Shown here: piece by piece, positions 39,553 through 48,196 of the stretch
Layout: each line of letters starts with the position of its first letter
Numbering within the stretch: the first letter of the stretch is position 1
Origin: Mesorhizobium sp. J8
Lineage (GTDB): Bacteria; Pseudomonadota; Alphaproteobacteria; Rhizobiales; Rhizobiaceae
DNA length: 64,000 bases
Direction of reading: 5' to 3'
NCBI RefSeq assembly: GCF_016591715.1
Contig: NZ_AP024109.1
Location: 2,728,001-2,792,000, forward strand
The notes under the pieces: model-generated
What the model saw: the letters and a program-made list of their open reading frames with translations, nothing else
The model's database searches: none
Told to the model about the DNA's origin: nothing
Program-made: the position numbers and the translations under genes

Positions 39553-39575
39553 AACCAAAGCAAGGAGGAATCCCG

Positions 39576-40025
39576 ATGTTTGCTTTTTTCACAGTTAGAT
39601 TGAGCCGCGCCGTTGTTCTCGGCTCGCTCGCCATGCTCGCCACCCCGCTTCTCGCTCGCGCCGACGATTACGACGCCGCCCTCAAGGATATCCAGTCGAC
39701 GATGGGCGGCGTGCCGAGCTTCGTCAAACAGTTCCCGAAGGCCGGTCTGCCCGGCGCTTGGGCCGAGGTCAAGGCCATCGAGCTCAGCGACAAGACGGCG
39801 CTGACGCCGAAGGAGAAGTCGCTGATCTCGCTGGCGGTCGCCGCCCAAATTCCGTGCAGCTACTGCATCTGGTCGGACACCGAGAACGCCAAGCACGCCG
39901 GCGCCACCGACGAGGAGATCCAGGAGGCCGTCGCCATGGCGGCGCTGACGCGCCACTGGAGCACCATCTTCAACGGCATGCAGGTCGATTTCGAGACCTT
40001 CAAGAAGGAGATGGGCGGGCAGTAG
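39576..40025 (+). CDS. Exported carboxymuconolactone decarboxylase (AhpD-like) family protein
   Basis: A 149-residue protein with a signal peptide (about 1-25, ending LLARADDYD) and an AhpD-like fold. The CxxC redox pair is in IPCSYCIWSDTENAKHAGAT, where the following histidine completes the peroxidatic-type active site. The family normally lacks export signals, so a periplasmic thiol peroxidase or antioxidant role is inferred. AAGGAGG lies 8 bases before the ATG. It is the likely target of the ECF sigma factor just upstream. Confidence 0.85.
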   Translation: MFAFFTVRLSRAVVLGSLAMLATPLLARADDYDAALKDIQSTMGGVPSFVKQFPKAGLPGAWAEVKAIELSDKTALTPKEKSLISLAVAAQIPCSYCIWSDTENAKHAGATDEEIQEAVAMAALTRHWSTIFNGMQVDFETFKKEMGGQ

Positions 40026-40107
40026 GGCAGTAAGGGAGTAAGGCAGTAGGGAAAATCCGCTGACGACCGATCCCTATTGCCTTACTGCCCTACTGCCTTA
40101 CTCCCCT
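40022..40107. repeat. Heptamer-based inverted repeat between two genes
   Basis: GGGAGTAAGGCAGTAGGG (40034-40051) and CCCTACTGCCTTACTCCC (40088-40105) are perfect 18-bp arms. Both arms and flanks consist of AGGCAGTA/AGGGAGTA-type units repeated directly (for example CCTATTGCCTTACTGCCCTA). It overlaps the last bases of the decarboxylase gene and lies 20 bp before the amidase start. Confidence 0.8.
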
Positions 40108-40126
40108 GACCAGGGAGGAACCGCAG

Positions 40127-41512
40127 ATGACCGCCACTCTTGCCGCCGACACCACCTTTTTCACCGCCACCCAACTGGCGGCGGCGATCCGTGAGCGCCG
40201 CGTCAGCGCGACCGAGGTGATGGCGGCCCAGTTGGAGCGGATCGCCGCCGTCAACCCAGTCCTCAACGCCATCGTCACCCTCGACGAAACGGCCGCGCGC
40301 GGCGGCGCTAGGGCAGCCGATGAGGCGATCGCGCGGGGCGACGCCATCGGGCCGCTTCACGGTGTGCCGGTCACTCTGAAGGATGGTCACGCCACGGCCG
40401 GCATGCGCACCACGGTCGGCATGACAGCTTGGGCGGATTATGTTCCGACCGCCGACAGCACAGTCGCGGCCAGGCTGCGCAAGGCCGGCGCTATCATCAT
40501 CGGCAAGACCAATGTGCCGTCGCGGCTGCGCGACCTACAGACCGTCAATTCGATCTTCGGCCGCACCAAAAATCCCTGGGATGTCACGCGCACACCGGGC
40601 GGCTCCAGCGGCGGCGCGGCGGCGGCGATCGCCGCGGGACTTACGCCGCTAGAGATCGGCAGTGACGCCGGCGGCTCGGTCCGAGTGCCGGCGCATCTGT
40701 GCGGCATTTATGGCTTCAAGCCGACGCAATCTTCGGTGCCCATCACCGGCAGCTATGCCGATCCACCCGACATGCCGCGCAGCTTTCGATTGCTGTTCGA
40801 CATCGGGCCGCTGGCACGCGACGTCGACGATCTCATCCTTGCCCACCGCGTCATCGCTGGTCCAGACGGCCTCGACACCGAAGTGCCGCCGGTGAAGACG
40901 GACGAGGAGCCGGAGCCGCCGCTCGACCGGCTGCGCGTAGCCTTCGCGCCGGAATTCCCCGGCGTGCCGACCGCTCGCGATATTGCCGACACGATTGCCG
41001 GTTTTGCCGCTGCGATCGACATTGGCGGTGCAAGGCTCGGCCAAGCCCTGCCGTCACATGATTTCACCGCCGAGCGGGCGCTGTTTTCCGATTTCATCAC
41101 CTGGTACTCGCAAGCCTTCCAGTCACCGCCGGAGAACTCTCCCACACTGTCTGTCTATCTGGAGGCGCTCAACCAGCGCGACGAATTCATCTACGCTTGG
41201 GAGCGTTTCTTCGGCGACTGGGACGTGCTCGTCTGTCCGGCGATGATGTGCACCGCCTTCCGCCACCGGGAGATGGGAATGCCGATTCCGGTTGACGGTG
41301 TCGAGACGCCCTATTGGAGCGCGCTCAGCCACGCCTGCCGCTTCAATCTGTCGGGTCACCCGGCCGTCGTCATGCCGGTCGGCCTCGATCGCGAAGGCTT
41401 GCCGATCGGCATCCAGCTCGTTGGCCGCCGGCATTCGGACATGAAGTTGCTCGCCACCGCCAAGGCGCTGACGCGGCTGACCGAAGGCTTTGTCAGGCCG
41501 CCGGGATTGTGA
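40127..41512 (+). CDS. Amidase signature family enzyme
   Basis: A 461-residue amidase. The signature centre reads TRTPGGSSGGAAAAIAAGLT and GSDAGGSVRVPAHLCGIYGF, giving the cis-Ser and nucleophile Ser. The catalytic Lys is in VPVTLKDGHATAG near residue 85. It hydrolyses an amide or indole-acetamide-like substrate; none can be named. AGGGAGGAA precedes the ATG. It is close behind the decarboxylase gene but separated by a strong inverted repeat. Confidence 0.9.
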   Translation: MTATLAADTTFFTATQLAAAIRERRVSATEVMAAQLERIAAVNPVLNAIVTLDETAARGGARAADEAIARGDAIGPLHGVPVTLKDGHATAGMRTTVGMTAWADYVPTADSTVAARLRKAGAIIIGKTNVPSRLRDLQTVNSIFGRTKNPWDVTRTPGGSSGGAAAAIAAGLTPLEIGSDAGGSVRVPAHLCGIYGFKPTQSSVPITGSYADPPDMPRSFRLLFDIGPLARDVDDLILAHRVIAGPDGLDTEVPPVKTDEEPEPPLDRLRVAFAPEFPGVPTARDIADTIAGFAAAIDIGGARLGQALPSHDFTAERALFSDFITWYSQAFQSPPENSPTLSVYLEALNQRDEFIYAWERFFGDWDVLVCPAMMCTAFRHREMGMPIPVDGVETPYWSALSHACRFNLSGHPAVVMPVGLDREGLPIGIQLVGRRHSDMKLLATAKALTRLTEGFVRPPGL

Positions 41513-41560
41513 TCCCGCGGCGCGCTGCATCAGGCATGGCCGAGGGGCTTACGTTGTCCC

Positions 41561-42343
41561 TCACACATGCACGTCGCCGAAAGACAGCTCCCCGTCATCG
41601 GCGCGGATCAGGAAAGCGGCGGCAAGCAGCGCGAGATAGCAGGCGGCCACGCCGCACACGACGACGACGCCCGGGATAGGCCCAAGCGTCGCCACCCTGA
41701 AGGTGTCGATGAGCGATGCCCCGAAGCCGATGGGCGAGCCTTCGCGCGACAAGCTTGGCGTAGTGATCTTGAGGATCCAGGCAAGCAGCAGGATCGTGTA
41801 CATGAAGATGTAGTTGCGGCGCAGACGGCGGATCAGCGCCGCGCGCTGCGTGATCAGGAAGCGCGGCGAGCGCAGGCCCTCGCCGAGAATGGCGAGCCAA
41901 TTGGAGGCATAGTCCGGCTGCGGCGAAAAGATCTGGGCAAAGTAGTAGCGCTCGAACTGCCGCACGCGGGCGCGGTAGACGTCAAAAAAACGGTAGCGCC
42001 GCGCTTCGATCCACAACAATAGCGTGATCAGCAACATGGCGAACAAAAGCACGCCATGATGCGCGCTCGGTGTCGACAGCGATACCGACAGCATCGCCGC
42101 CACCACGGTGATCGCCCAGTTGCTGGTGCGGTCGAGCCGGTCGCGCCAGCCGGCCATGCGGGCGATCTCGGCACGATGGAAATGCGACAGCGTCGTGGTG
42201 AATTCGGAAGAGCTGAGCTTCAGCGCCAGCGTGTCGGACGCCCGCGGCGGTGCTGCCTTCTCTGTGGATCTTGCCGGCGCAGCCGCTTCTGGCGACTTTG
42301 CCACCGCCGCACCAGTGGAGTTTGCGGCCTTTGTCTGGGACAT
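41561..42343 (-). CDS. DUF2270 membrane protein
   Basis: A 260-residue protein with a 35-residue Ala/Pro-rich start and about four membrane helices (ITVVAAMLSVSLSTPSAH, VLLFAMLLITLLLWIEARRY, FMYTILLLAWILKIT, VVVVCGVAACYLALLAAAFL). The hallmark EARRYRFFDVYRARVRQFER followed by ITQRAALIRRLRRNY identifies DUF2270. Function unknown. A stress-type promoter candidate lies at 42418-42442. Confidence 0.85.
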   Translation of the reverse strand: MSQTKAANSTGAAVAKSPEAAAPARSTEKAAPPRASDTLALKLSSSEFTTTLSHFHRAEIARMAGWRDRLDRTSNWAITVVAAMLSVSLSTPSAHHGVLLFAMLLITLLLWIEARRYRFFDVYRARVRQFERYYFAQIFSPQPDYASNWLAILGEGLRSPRFLITQRAALIRRLRRNYIFMYTILLLAWILKITTPSLSREGSPIGFGASLIDTFRVATLGPIPGVVVVCGVAACYLALLAAAFLIRADDGELSFGDVHV

Positions 42344-42417
42344 TCTGCCATGCGCCTCCCACCGTCATGGCCGGCCGTCCTCGCCTTGATATCGACCGGC
42401 CACACCCCGATTTCTAC

Positions 42418-42442
42418 AACGTGCGGCCAGCCGGAATGTTCC
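42418..42442 (-). promoter_or_regulatory. EcfG/RpoE2-type promoter for the DUF2270 gene
   Basis: Minus strand GGAAC (42442-42438), 17-base spacer, GTT (42420-42418), 75 bp before the start at 42343. Confidence 0.6.
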
Positions 42443-42462
42443 CGCCTTTTCAGGCGGATAAG

Positions 42463-42669
42463 TCAGGATGCAAGCGGGGGGAGACCGCCATTCGCGCGCC
42501 GCGGAAAGGGCAGCACGTCAGCCATCGGCCTGGCATGCTGGGCGGCCGCCACGGCCTCGATCACAAGGTCGAGCGCTGCAAGCGCCGCGCGGCTCGTTTC
42601 ATCGTCGCCACGCAGATAGTGGCATGCCCGGTCGAGGTGGAGGTGGGCGGCGGCAAAGTCGCTTTTCAT
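42463..42669 (-). CDS. Small hypothetical protein
   Basis: A 68-residue protein starting MKSDFAAAHLHLDRACHYLR behind AGGAGAAG. The first 45 residues are helical (TSRAALAALDLVIEAVAAAQ), and the end (ADVLPFPRRANGGLPPLAS) is extended. It resembles short proteins of rhizobia whose tail carries a FPRR motif, but no name is known to me. Confidence 0.5.
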   Translation of the reverse strand: MKSDFAAAHLHLDRACHYLRGDDETSRAALAALDLVIEAVAAAQHARPMADVLPFPRRANGGLPPLAS

Positions 42670-42894
42670 TAGCTTCTCCTTATTGCCCCGCCTTGGCGGC
42701 CAACATCGTCGAGTCGCTTTACCGGGAAGCAAAGATCGGCGGTGGCATTTGATTAGAATTGTAGGGAGCTTTCCTGGCCCCCGCCAATGGCGGGGAGTGC
42801 CGCGAAGCGACGGAGAGGGGCGCGCAAACGGCTGGCATACCCCCGTGCAACCGATCCTCTGGCCAAACCGTTGTGCCGGTGCGAGGAATGAGGG

Positions 42895-45207
42895 GTGCAT
42901 AAATTGTCCAAAATGCTCAATCGGCGTCGGTCGCTGTCGGTCTGGATTGCGGTTGGTGCCGCGGCGCTCACCTTGATACCCGCCATCGCCTTCGCCGCCG
43001 AGAAGACCGGCATGTCTTCGGAGGGAATTTTCGTCGCCGAGCTGATCCTGCTCCTGGTCGTCGGCCGCGGCATCGGCGAAGTGCTGGAGACGCTCGGCCA
43101 GCCGGCGGTGATGGGGCAGTTGATCGGCGGCATCCTGCTCGGGCCTTCGCTGCTCGGCTGGGTTTGGCCGGCGGCCGAGCGGCTGATCTTCGCCGGCGAC
43201 CCGTCGCAGAAATCGATGATCAACGCCATCGCTCAGCTTGGCGTCCTGATGCTGCTGTTACTCACCGGCATGGAGACGGATTTGCGGCTCGTGCGCCCTG
43301 TCGGCCGCGCCTGCTTTTCCATCTCGGCCGCGGGCGTGGCCGTGCCCTTCGCGCTCGGCTTCATAGCCGCGCAGTTCATGCCCGACACGCTGCTTGCCGC
43401 GGGCAGCGAGCGCATCGTCGCCGGGCTGTTCCTCGGCACCGCGCTTTCCATCTCCTCGGTCAAGATCGTCGCCATGGTGGTTCGCGACATGAACTTCATG
43501 CGCCGCGACCTCGGCCAGGTCATCGTCTCCTCGGCCATAATCGAGGACACCATCGGCTGGGTGATCATCGCCATCACCATCGGCATCGCTACCAAGGGAC
43601 GGATCGAGATCGGCAACCTGGCCTTCACCATCGCCGGCGTCGCCCTCTTCATGGCGTTTTCCTTCACGCTCGGACGCCGCATCGTCTTCGACGCCATCCG
43701 TTGGACCAACGACACCTTCCGCTCCGAATACGCGGTGGTCACCGTCATCCTCGCCATCATGGGTGTGATGGCCTTAATCACCGATCTGATCGGCGTCCAC
43801 ACCGTGCTCGGCGCCTTCGTCGCCGGCATATTGGTGGGCGAGTCGCCGATCCTGTCGCGCCATATCGAAGGGCAATTGCGTGGCATCATCACGGCCCTGT
43901 TCATGCCGGTGTTCTTCGGCGTCGCCGGCCTGTCGGCCGACCTTACCGTGCTGGCCGATCCGCAGCTTGCATTGCTCACGGTTGCGCTGGTGGTGATCGC
44001 CTCGATCGGCAAGTTCGGCGGCGCCTTCATCGGCGCCGAGGTCGCCGGCATGAGCCGCGCCGAGGGCATTGCGGTGGGCTGCGGCATGAATGCGCGTGGC
44101 TCGACGGAAGTGATCGTCGCCTCGATCGGCCTGTCGATGGGCGTGCTGTCGCATAACCTCTTCACCATGATCGTCACCATGGCGGTCATCACCACTTTGG
44201 CCATGCCGCCGACATTGCGCTGGGCACTGGGCCGGCTGCCGATCGGCGAGGCCGAGAAGAAGCGGCTGGAGCGTGAGGAGATCGACCAGCGCGGCTTCGT
44301 CGCCAATCTGGAGCGGCTGCTGGTGGTGGTCGACGAGGGCGTGGTCGGCCGCTTCGCGGCCTATCTCGCCGGCGTCATCGGCGCCGGCAAGCCGACGACG
44401 GTGCTGCATTCCAGCGGCGAGATCGATGCCGAGCCGACGGAAGGCCTGCATCTGGAAGAGATGGAGAAAGGTGCGGAGGACAGCCGCGAGGCGGCCAAGA
44501 AATCCGACGAGACGCCGGTGCGCGAAGCGCCGGTCACCCGCCGCCAGCATGAAGTGCTTTCGGCCGAGGCTGTCGCCAAGGAGGCGCGCAAGGGCTACGG
44601 CATGCTGCTCGTCGGCCTCGGCCGCGCGGTCACCTCCAAGGGCGCTTTCTCGCATCGGCTGAACGAGGTGACGGGCTCCTTCGACGGTCCGCTTTGTCTT
44701 GTCCTGAAGCCGGCGACGGCAGGTCGCCAGATCCCACGGCTCGGCCCGGATTCAGGCAAGATACTGGTGCCGGTCAACGGCACGGCGGTTGCCCGCCGCG
44801 GCGCCGAGCTCGCCCTGGCCATCGCCGCCGTCACCGGCGCGCCGGTCAAGATGCTCTATGTCGCCCGTGCCGGCCGCGAGGAGCCGCGCGACACCGTCTC
44901 GCATCGCCGCAGGGAGGCGGTGCTGAAGGATATCGTTGCGCTCGCCGACCGCTATGGCGTCGAGATCGAGACCGCGATCCGCTCGAGGGCCGCCGCCGCC
45001 GATGCCATTGCCCGCCAGGCCAGCCGCAACGTGGTGCTGATCGTCATGGGCGTGGCACGGCGCCAGGGCGAGGAGCTGATCTTCGGCGAGACGACGACGG
45101 GCGTCCTGCGACGCAGCCCATGCCCGGTGGTGCTGATTTCCGACGAGCGGGTGAAACGCGACGAGAGCGACCGCGAGGCGGTTCGCACGGGCACGGGGAC
45201 CGGCTGA
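42895..45207 (+). CDS. Kef-type (CPA2) cation:proton antiporter with a universal stress domain tail
   Basis: A 770-residue protein. The first 425 residues are a CPA2 Na+/H+ exchanger domain of about 12-13 helices (VMGQLIGGILLGPSLLGWVW, TALSISSVKIVAMVV, IIEDTIGWVIIAITIGIATK, GVHTVLGAFVAGILVGESPI). Residues about 430-590 are a charged cytoplasmic linker. The last 180 residues contain a universal stress protein fold (KILVPVNGTAVARRGAELAL, VLIVMGVARRQGEELIFGET, SPCPVVLIS). It probably exports K+ or Na+ in exchange for protons under nucleotide control. GTG 42895 follows GAGGAATGAGG. Confidence 0.9.
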   Translation: MHKLSKMLNRRRSLSVWIAVGAAALTLIPAIAFAAEKTGMSSEGIFVAELILLLVVGRGIGEVLETLGQPAVMGQLIGGILLGPSLLGWVWPAAERLIFAGDPSQKSMINAIAQLGVLMLLLLTGMETDLRLVRPVGRACFSISAAGVAVPFALGFIAAQFMPDTLLAAGSERIVAGLFLGTALSISSVKIVAMVVRDMNFMRRDLGQVIVSSAIIEDTIGWVIIAITIGIATKGRIEIGNLAFTIAGVALFMAFSFTLGRRIVFDAIRWTNDTFRSEYAVVTVILAIMGVMALITDLIGVHTVLGAFVAGILVGESPILSRHIEGQLRGIITALFMPVFFGVAGLSADLTVLADPQLALLTVALVVIASIGKFGGAFIGAEVAGMSRAEGIAVGCGMNARGSTEVIVASIGLSMGVLSHNLFTMIVTMAVITTLAMPPTLRWALGRLPIGEAEKKRLEREEIDQRGFVANLERLLVVVDEGVVGRFAAYLAGVIGAGKPTTVLHSSGEIDAEPTEGLHLEEMEKGAEDSREAAKKSDETPVREAPVTRRQHEVLSAEAVAKEARKGYGMLLVGLGRAVTSKGAFSHRLNEVTGSFDGPLCLVLKPATAGRQIPRLGPDSGKILVPVNGTAVARRGAELALAIAAVTGAPVKMLYVARAGREEPRDTVSHRRREAVLKDIVALADRYGVEIETAIRSRAAAADAIARQASRNVVLIVMGVARRQGEELIFGETTTGVLRRSPCPVVLISDERVKRDESDREAVRTGTGTG

Positions 45208-45226
45208 GCGTCCGATCTCCCGCAAG

Positions 45227-45257
45227 TTCCTCGCCCCCGCCTGGCGGAGGCGAGGAA
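45227..45257. terminator. Bidirectional terminator between convergent antiporter and MFS genes
   Basis: TTCCTCGCC (45227-45235) pairs with GGCGAGGAA (45249-45257), a perfect 9-bp stem with a 13-base loop. The arms also match the second intergenic repeat type seen at 7636-7795. Confidence 0.6.
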
Positions 45258-45266
45258 CGAGGCTCC

Positions 45267-46475
45267 TTACGCCATCTGCAGCTTCTGCCGGCTTGGCTGC
45301 GGCGGGAAGGCAATGGCGATGCCGGCCGCGCCCAGCCCGATCAGTGCCGAGCCGATGAACAGCCAATAGTAGCTGGCAGTGGCGTCGTAGATCATGCCGC
45401 CGGCGAGCGGCCCAAGCGACATGCCGAGGCTTGAGAGCATCGTGGCCGCGCCAAGCACGGTGCCGATGATGCGCAGGCCGAAATATTCGCGCGCCAGCAC
45501 GGCGTAGAGCGGCATGACGCCGCCATAGGTGGCGCCGAAGATGACGGCCAGAAGATAGAACTGCTCGAGCTGGCCGACAGTGAGGTAAGCGGCGATCACC
45601 AGTCCCTGAATAGCGAGCCCGGCCACCAGCACCGGCTTGACGCCCAGACGGTCGCCGAGCACGCCGTAGAGCACGCGCCCGCCGAGCCCGGCCAGCCCCT
45701 CGACGCTGTAGATCGACACAGCCGCCATCGGCGCCACGCCGCAGGACATGGCATAGCTCACCATGTGGAAGATCGGGCCCGAATGCGCCGCGCAGCAGGC
45801 GAAGAAGGTCAAGCCCAGCACGATGAATTGCGGCGAGCACAGCGCCTGGCCGACGCTCATGCCGGGATCGTCGGTGACGGGCGCCGGCGCACCGTCGCTC
45901 GCCGCCACCGCCGCCGGCGGCTGGCGCACCAGGAAGACGGCGGGCAGCAGCAGCACCCAGGCCATCACGCCGATATCGAACATGGCGGTGCGCCAGTCAT
46001 AGGCGGTGATCAGCCAGCGCGCGAAAGGCGAGATCGTCATCGGGGCCACGCCCATGCCGGCCGAGACCAGCGAGACGGCGAGGCTTCGGTTGGTGTCGAA
46101 CCAGGCGGTGGTGAGCGCGATCATCGGCGCGAAGAAGGCGCTGGCCGCCAATCCGACGATGACGCCGTAGCTCAATTGGAAGACGATGAGCGAGGTGGCC
46201 CGGCTCGCCACCACCAGAGACAGGCCAAGCAGCACGGCACCGGCAAGCACCACGGGCCTGGCGCCGACCCGGTCATAGATCGCTCCCCAGGCGAAACCGC
46301 CGAGGCCCATGACCAGGAAGTTCAAAGTCATGGCGCTGGAAATGCCGGTGCGCGACCAGTTGGTGTCGAGCGACATCGGCTCCAGGAAGATCGCCAGCGA
46401 AAACATGGCGCCGAGCGCCACACAGGTCATCAGCGCGCCGGCCGCGACGATGACCCAACGATAGGAATGGTTCAT
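45267..46475 (-). CDS. MFS transporter (OFA/monocarboxylate-like)
   Basis: A 402-residue protein of 12 predicted helices. Motif A-like LGGFAWGAIYDRVGARPVVL and its second-half partner GLGGRVLYGVLGDRLGVKPV are clear, and SLAIFLEPMSLDTNWSRTGI resembles the first loop of OFA/MCT family members that carry organic acids. Substrate unknown. GGAG lies upstream of the ATG at 46475; the longer frame to 46745 is not needed. Confidence 0.85.
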   Translation of the reverse strand: MNHSYRWVIVAAGALMTCVALGAMFSLAIFLEPMSLDTNWSRTGISSAMTLNFLVMGLGGFAWGAIYDRVGARPVVLAGAVLLGLSLVVASRATSLIVFQLSYGVIVGLAASAFFAPMIALTTAWFDTNRSLAVSLVSAGMGVAPMTISPFARWLITAYDWRTAMFDIGVMAWVLLLPAVFLVRQPPAAVAASDGAPAPVTDDPGMSVGQALCSPQFIVLGLTFFACCAAHSGPIFHMVSYAMSCGVAPMAAVSIYSVEGLAGLGGRVLYGVLGDRLGVKPVLVAGLAIQGLVIAAYLTVGQLEQFYLLAVIFGATYGGVMPLYAVLAREYFGLRIIGTVLGAATMLSSLGMSLGPLAGGMIYDATASYYWLFIGSALIGLGAAGIAIAFPPQPSRQKLQMA

Positions 46476-46743
46476 GGTTCTGCTCCATGCCGTAAGGCAT
46501 CCTGTTTGATGCGGCACGGTTTTTCCAGTCCACCGCTCCGCTTGCGTCCTAAGGACGCCGGGGCGGCAGCCGATCCTACAAATCCGGTTGCATTTTTTAT
46601 CCGGATTTTTTTGGGCCAGCGACCGCCGCCTGCTTGGGCGCGCTGACTCGCCGGCCTTCAAATTGTCAGCAGCATTCCGCACCCACGTTGACCGGACTGT
46701 GGGCCCTTCTAGATTGAACCGCTGCAACGAGGAGAACGCTCTC

Positions 46744-47163
46744 ATGGAACTCTATCGCGGCCGGCTCATCGACCACATCCAGCTCGTGGTGCGCGACCTT
46801 GCGGCCAGCCGGCGTTTCTATGGCGCCCTGTTCGAAGTGCTGGGCATCCCGATCGGCGGCGAGGCGCGGGATTATTTCTGGGCCGACGAATTGTTCGTCT
46901 CCAGCGCCGACAGCCGCGCGGCGCTCGGCGTGCTCACAGGCCGCCATCATCTCGCCTTCCAGGCTAGGGATCGCGCCATGGTTGATGCCTTCTACCAGGC
47001 GGGGCTCGCCGCCGGCGGCAAGGACAATGGCGCGCCGGGCGAACGCCGCTACCACCCGGGCTATTACGCCTGCTTCCTGCTCGACCCCGACGGCAACAAC
47101 ATCGAGGCGGTGTTCCACGGCGAGGCCAAGCGAAGCGCCGCCGCGGTGGAGATCAGTTTCTAG
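46744..47163 (+). CDS. VOC family protein (glyoxalase/dioxygenase-like)
   Basis: A 139-residue single VOC protein. His in LIDHIQLVVRDLAASRRFY, His in GRHHLAFQARDRAMVDAFYQ and Glu in DPDGNNIEAVFHGEAK give the expected metal ligands. It is closest in style to PhnB-unrelated glyoxalase-like proteins of about 130 residues. GAGGAGAACG precedes the ATG. Its last 11 bp overlap the convergent DUF922 gene. Confidence 0.85.
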   Translation: MELYRGRLIDHIQLVVRDLAASRRFYGALFEVLGIPIGGEARDYFWADELFVSSADSRAALGVLTGRHHLAFQARDRAMVDAFYQAGLAAGGKDNGAPGERRYHPGYYACFLLDPDGNNIEAVFHGEAKRSAAAVEISF

Positions 47164-47755
47164 GCGGAGCGCCCAGGAACGCCGCGATCAGCTTCAGCAT
47201 GTTGCCGTCTTGCCCGAACTCTTTCGTGTCGAAGTCGCGGCTGCCCTGGCGCTGGGCCTTGGAGAGCTGGTCGAGATAGGCCGTCAGCTCGGCCCTGACC
47301 TTCTTGCAGCCCGGATCGTTCTCGGCGGTAAGTCCGGTGCTGAAGGCGACGATCTTGTCCACCATGTCGACGATGCCGGCGCCGTGCACCTTCTCATGCG
47401 CGATCAGCCCGGCGGCGAATATGTCCCAGCGCGCCTGCAAGGCGGGCGCGAGTTTCCCCGCCGGCTTGGGCAGCGTATAGGTGATGATGAGCTTCGGTCG
47501 CGCCGTCTTCAGCACGCAGGCATTGCCTTGCGGCTGGTAATCGCGCTGCCATGTCAGCTTGAAGAAAGTATGCGCGATGACGCGCCGCGCGTTGCCGGCC
47601 GTGCCGATCAGCGGGCCTTTCTCCCCGATCGAGAGATAGAGCTGCTCTGCCGTCTGGCCCGAGACGGCATAGGTGTCGATTTTTTCGACTGGCTTCCAGT
47701 CTGCGCGGGCCGGCGTGGACAGGAGCAGGGCGGCAAGGAGGAGGGCTGGCTTCAT
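47153..47755 (-). CDS. Exported DUF922 putative zinc protease
   Basis: A 200-residue protein with a signal peptide (MKPALLLAALLLSTPARA). The DUF922 fold includes FFKLTWQRDYQPQG, then a metal motif of HExxH type in AGLIAHEKVHGAGIVDMVDK. The acidic third ligand is probably further on. These are secreted zinc-dependent proteases by prediction; activity is unproven. Cysteines in NACVLK and DPGCKK may form a disulfide. Confidence 0.85.
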   Translation of the reverse strand: MKPALLLAALLLSTPARADWKPVEKIDTYAVSGQTAEQLYLSIGEKGPLIGTAGNARRVIAHTFFKLTWQRDYQPQGNACVLKTARPKLIITYTLPKPAGKLAPALQARWDIFAAGLIAHEKVHGAGIVDMVDKIVAFSTGLTAENDPGCKKVRAELTAYLDQLSKAQRQGSRDFDTKEFGQDGNMLKLIAAFLGAPPRN

Positions 47756-47808
47756 GGGCGAGCCATAGCATTGGGCCTCGTTCGGAAGAAGCCGGCAAGC
47801 GGTTTATC

Positions 47809-47834
47809 GGAACCTGCTCCACCCGCCGGTCGTT
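47809..47834 (+). promoter_or_regulatory. EcfG/RpoE2-type promoter (18-base spacer) for the gene at 47873
   Basis: GGAAC at 47809-47813, 18-base spacer, GTT at 47832-47834 (CGTT at 47831-47834), 39 bp before the ATG. Confidence 0.55.
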
Positions 47835-47872
47835 TCCTTGGGCAATCATCCCGACCTATGGGGGAGGACAAG

Positions 47873-48106
47873 ATGACCCGCAACGAGATCATTTCCGTGC
47901 TTGGACCGGTCGACGAGGCCGTCATTGCCGACATCGCGCTCACCGGCGCCAGCCTCGAGGAACTGCGCGAGGCCTTCGCCTGGATCGGCGCCGACGAGGC
48001 GCTGGTCAATGAAGGCCACGCCATGCCCGGCACCCGCGTGGCGAAGCTTATCGAGATCCTCGAACCGCCCGAGGACGAGCCCGAGACGCCCGGTGCGATG
48101 GAGTAG
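47873..48106 (+). CDS. Small acidic protein under a stress-type promoter
   Basis: A 77-residue acidic protein starting MTRNEIISVLGPVDEAVIAD, helical through about residue 62 (LEELREAFAWIGADEALVNE, TRVAKLIEILEP), with a Glu/Pro-rich tail. GGGGGAGGAC lies directly upstream. No family recognised; it may be related to small stress-induced proteins common in Mesorhizobium. Confidence 0.65.
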   Translation: MTRNEIISVLGPVDEAVIADIALTGASLEELREAFAWIGADEALVNEGHAMPGTRVAKLIEILEPPEDEPETPGAME

Positions 48107-48196
48107 GGGCAGCGACGTCCTCTAGGTGCTTCTCCCTACTTGTCGCCCGGCCACCTCCCGTCATAGCTTTTGCCGCTTGGGCGGGAGGAGAGGTCT

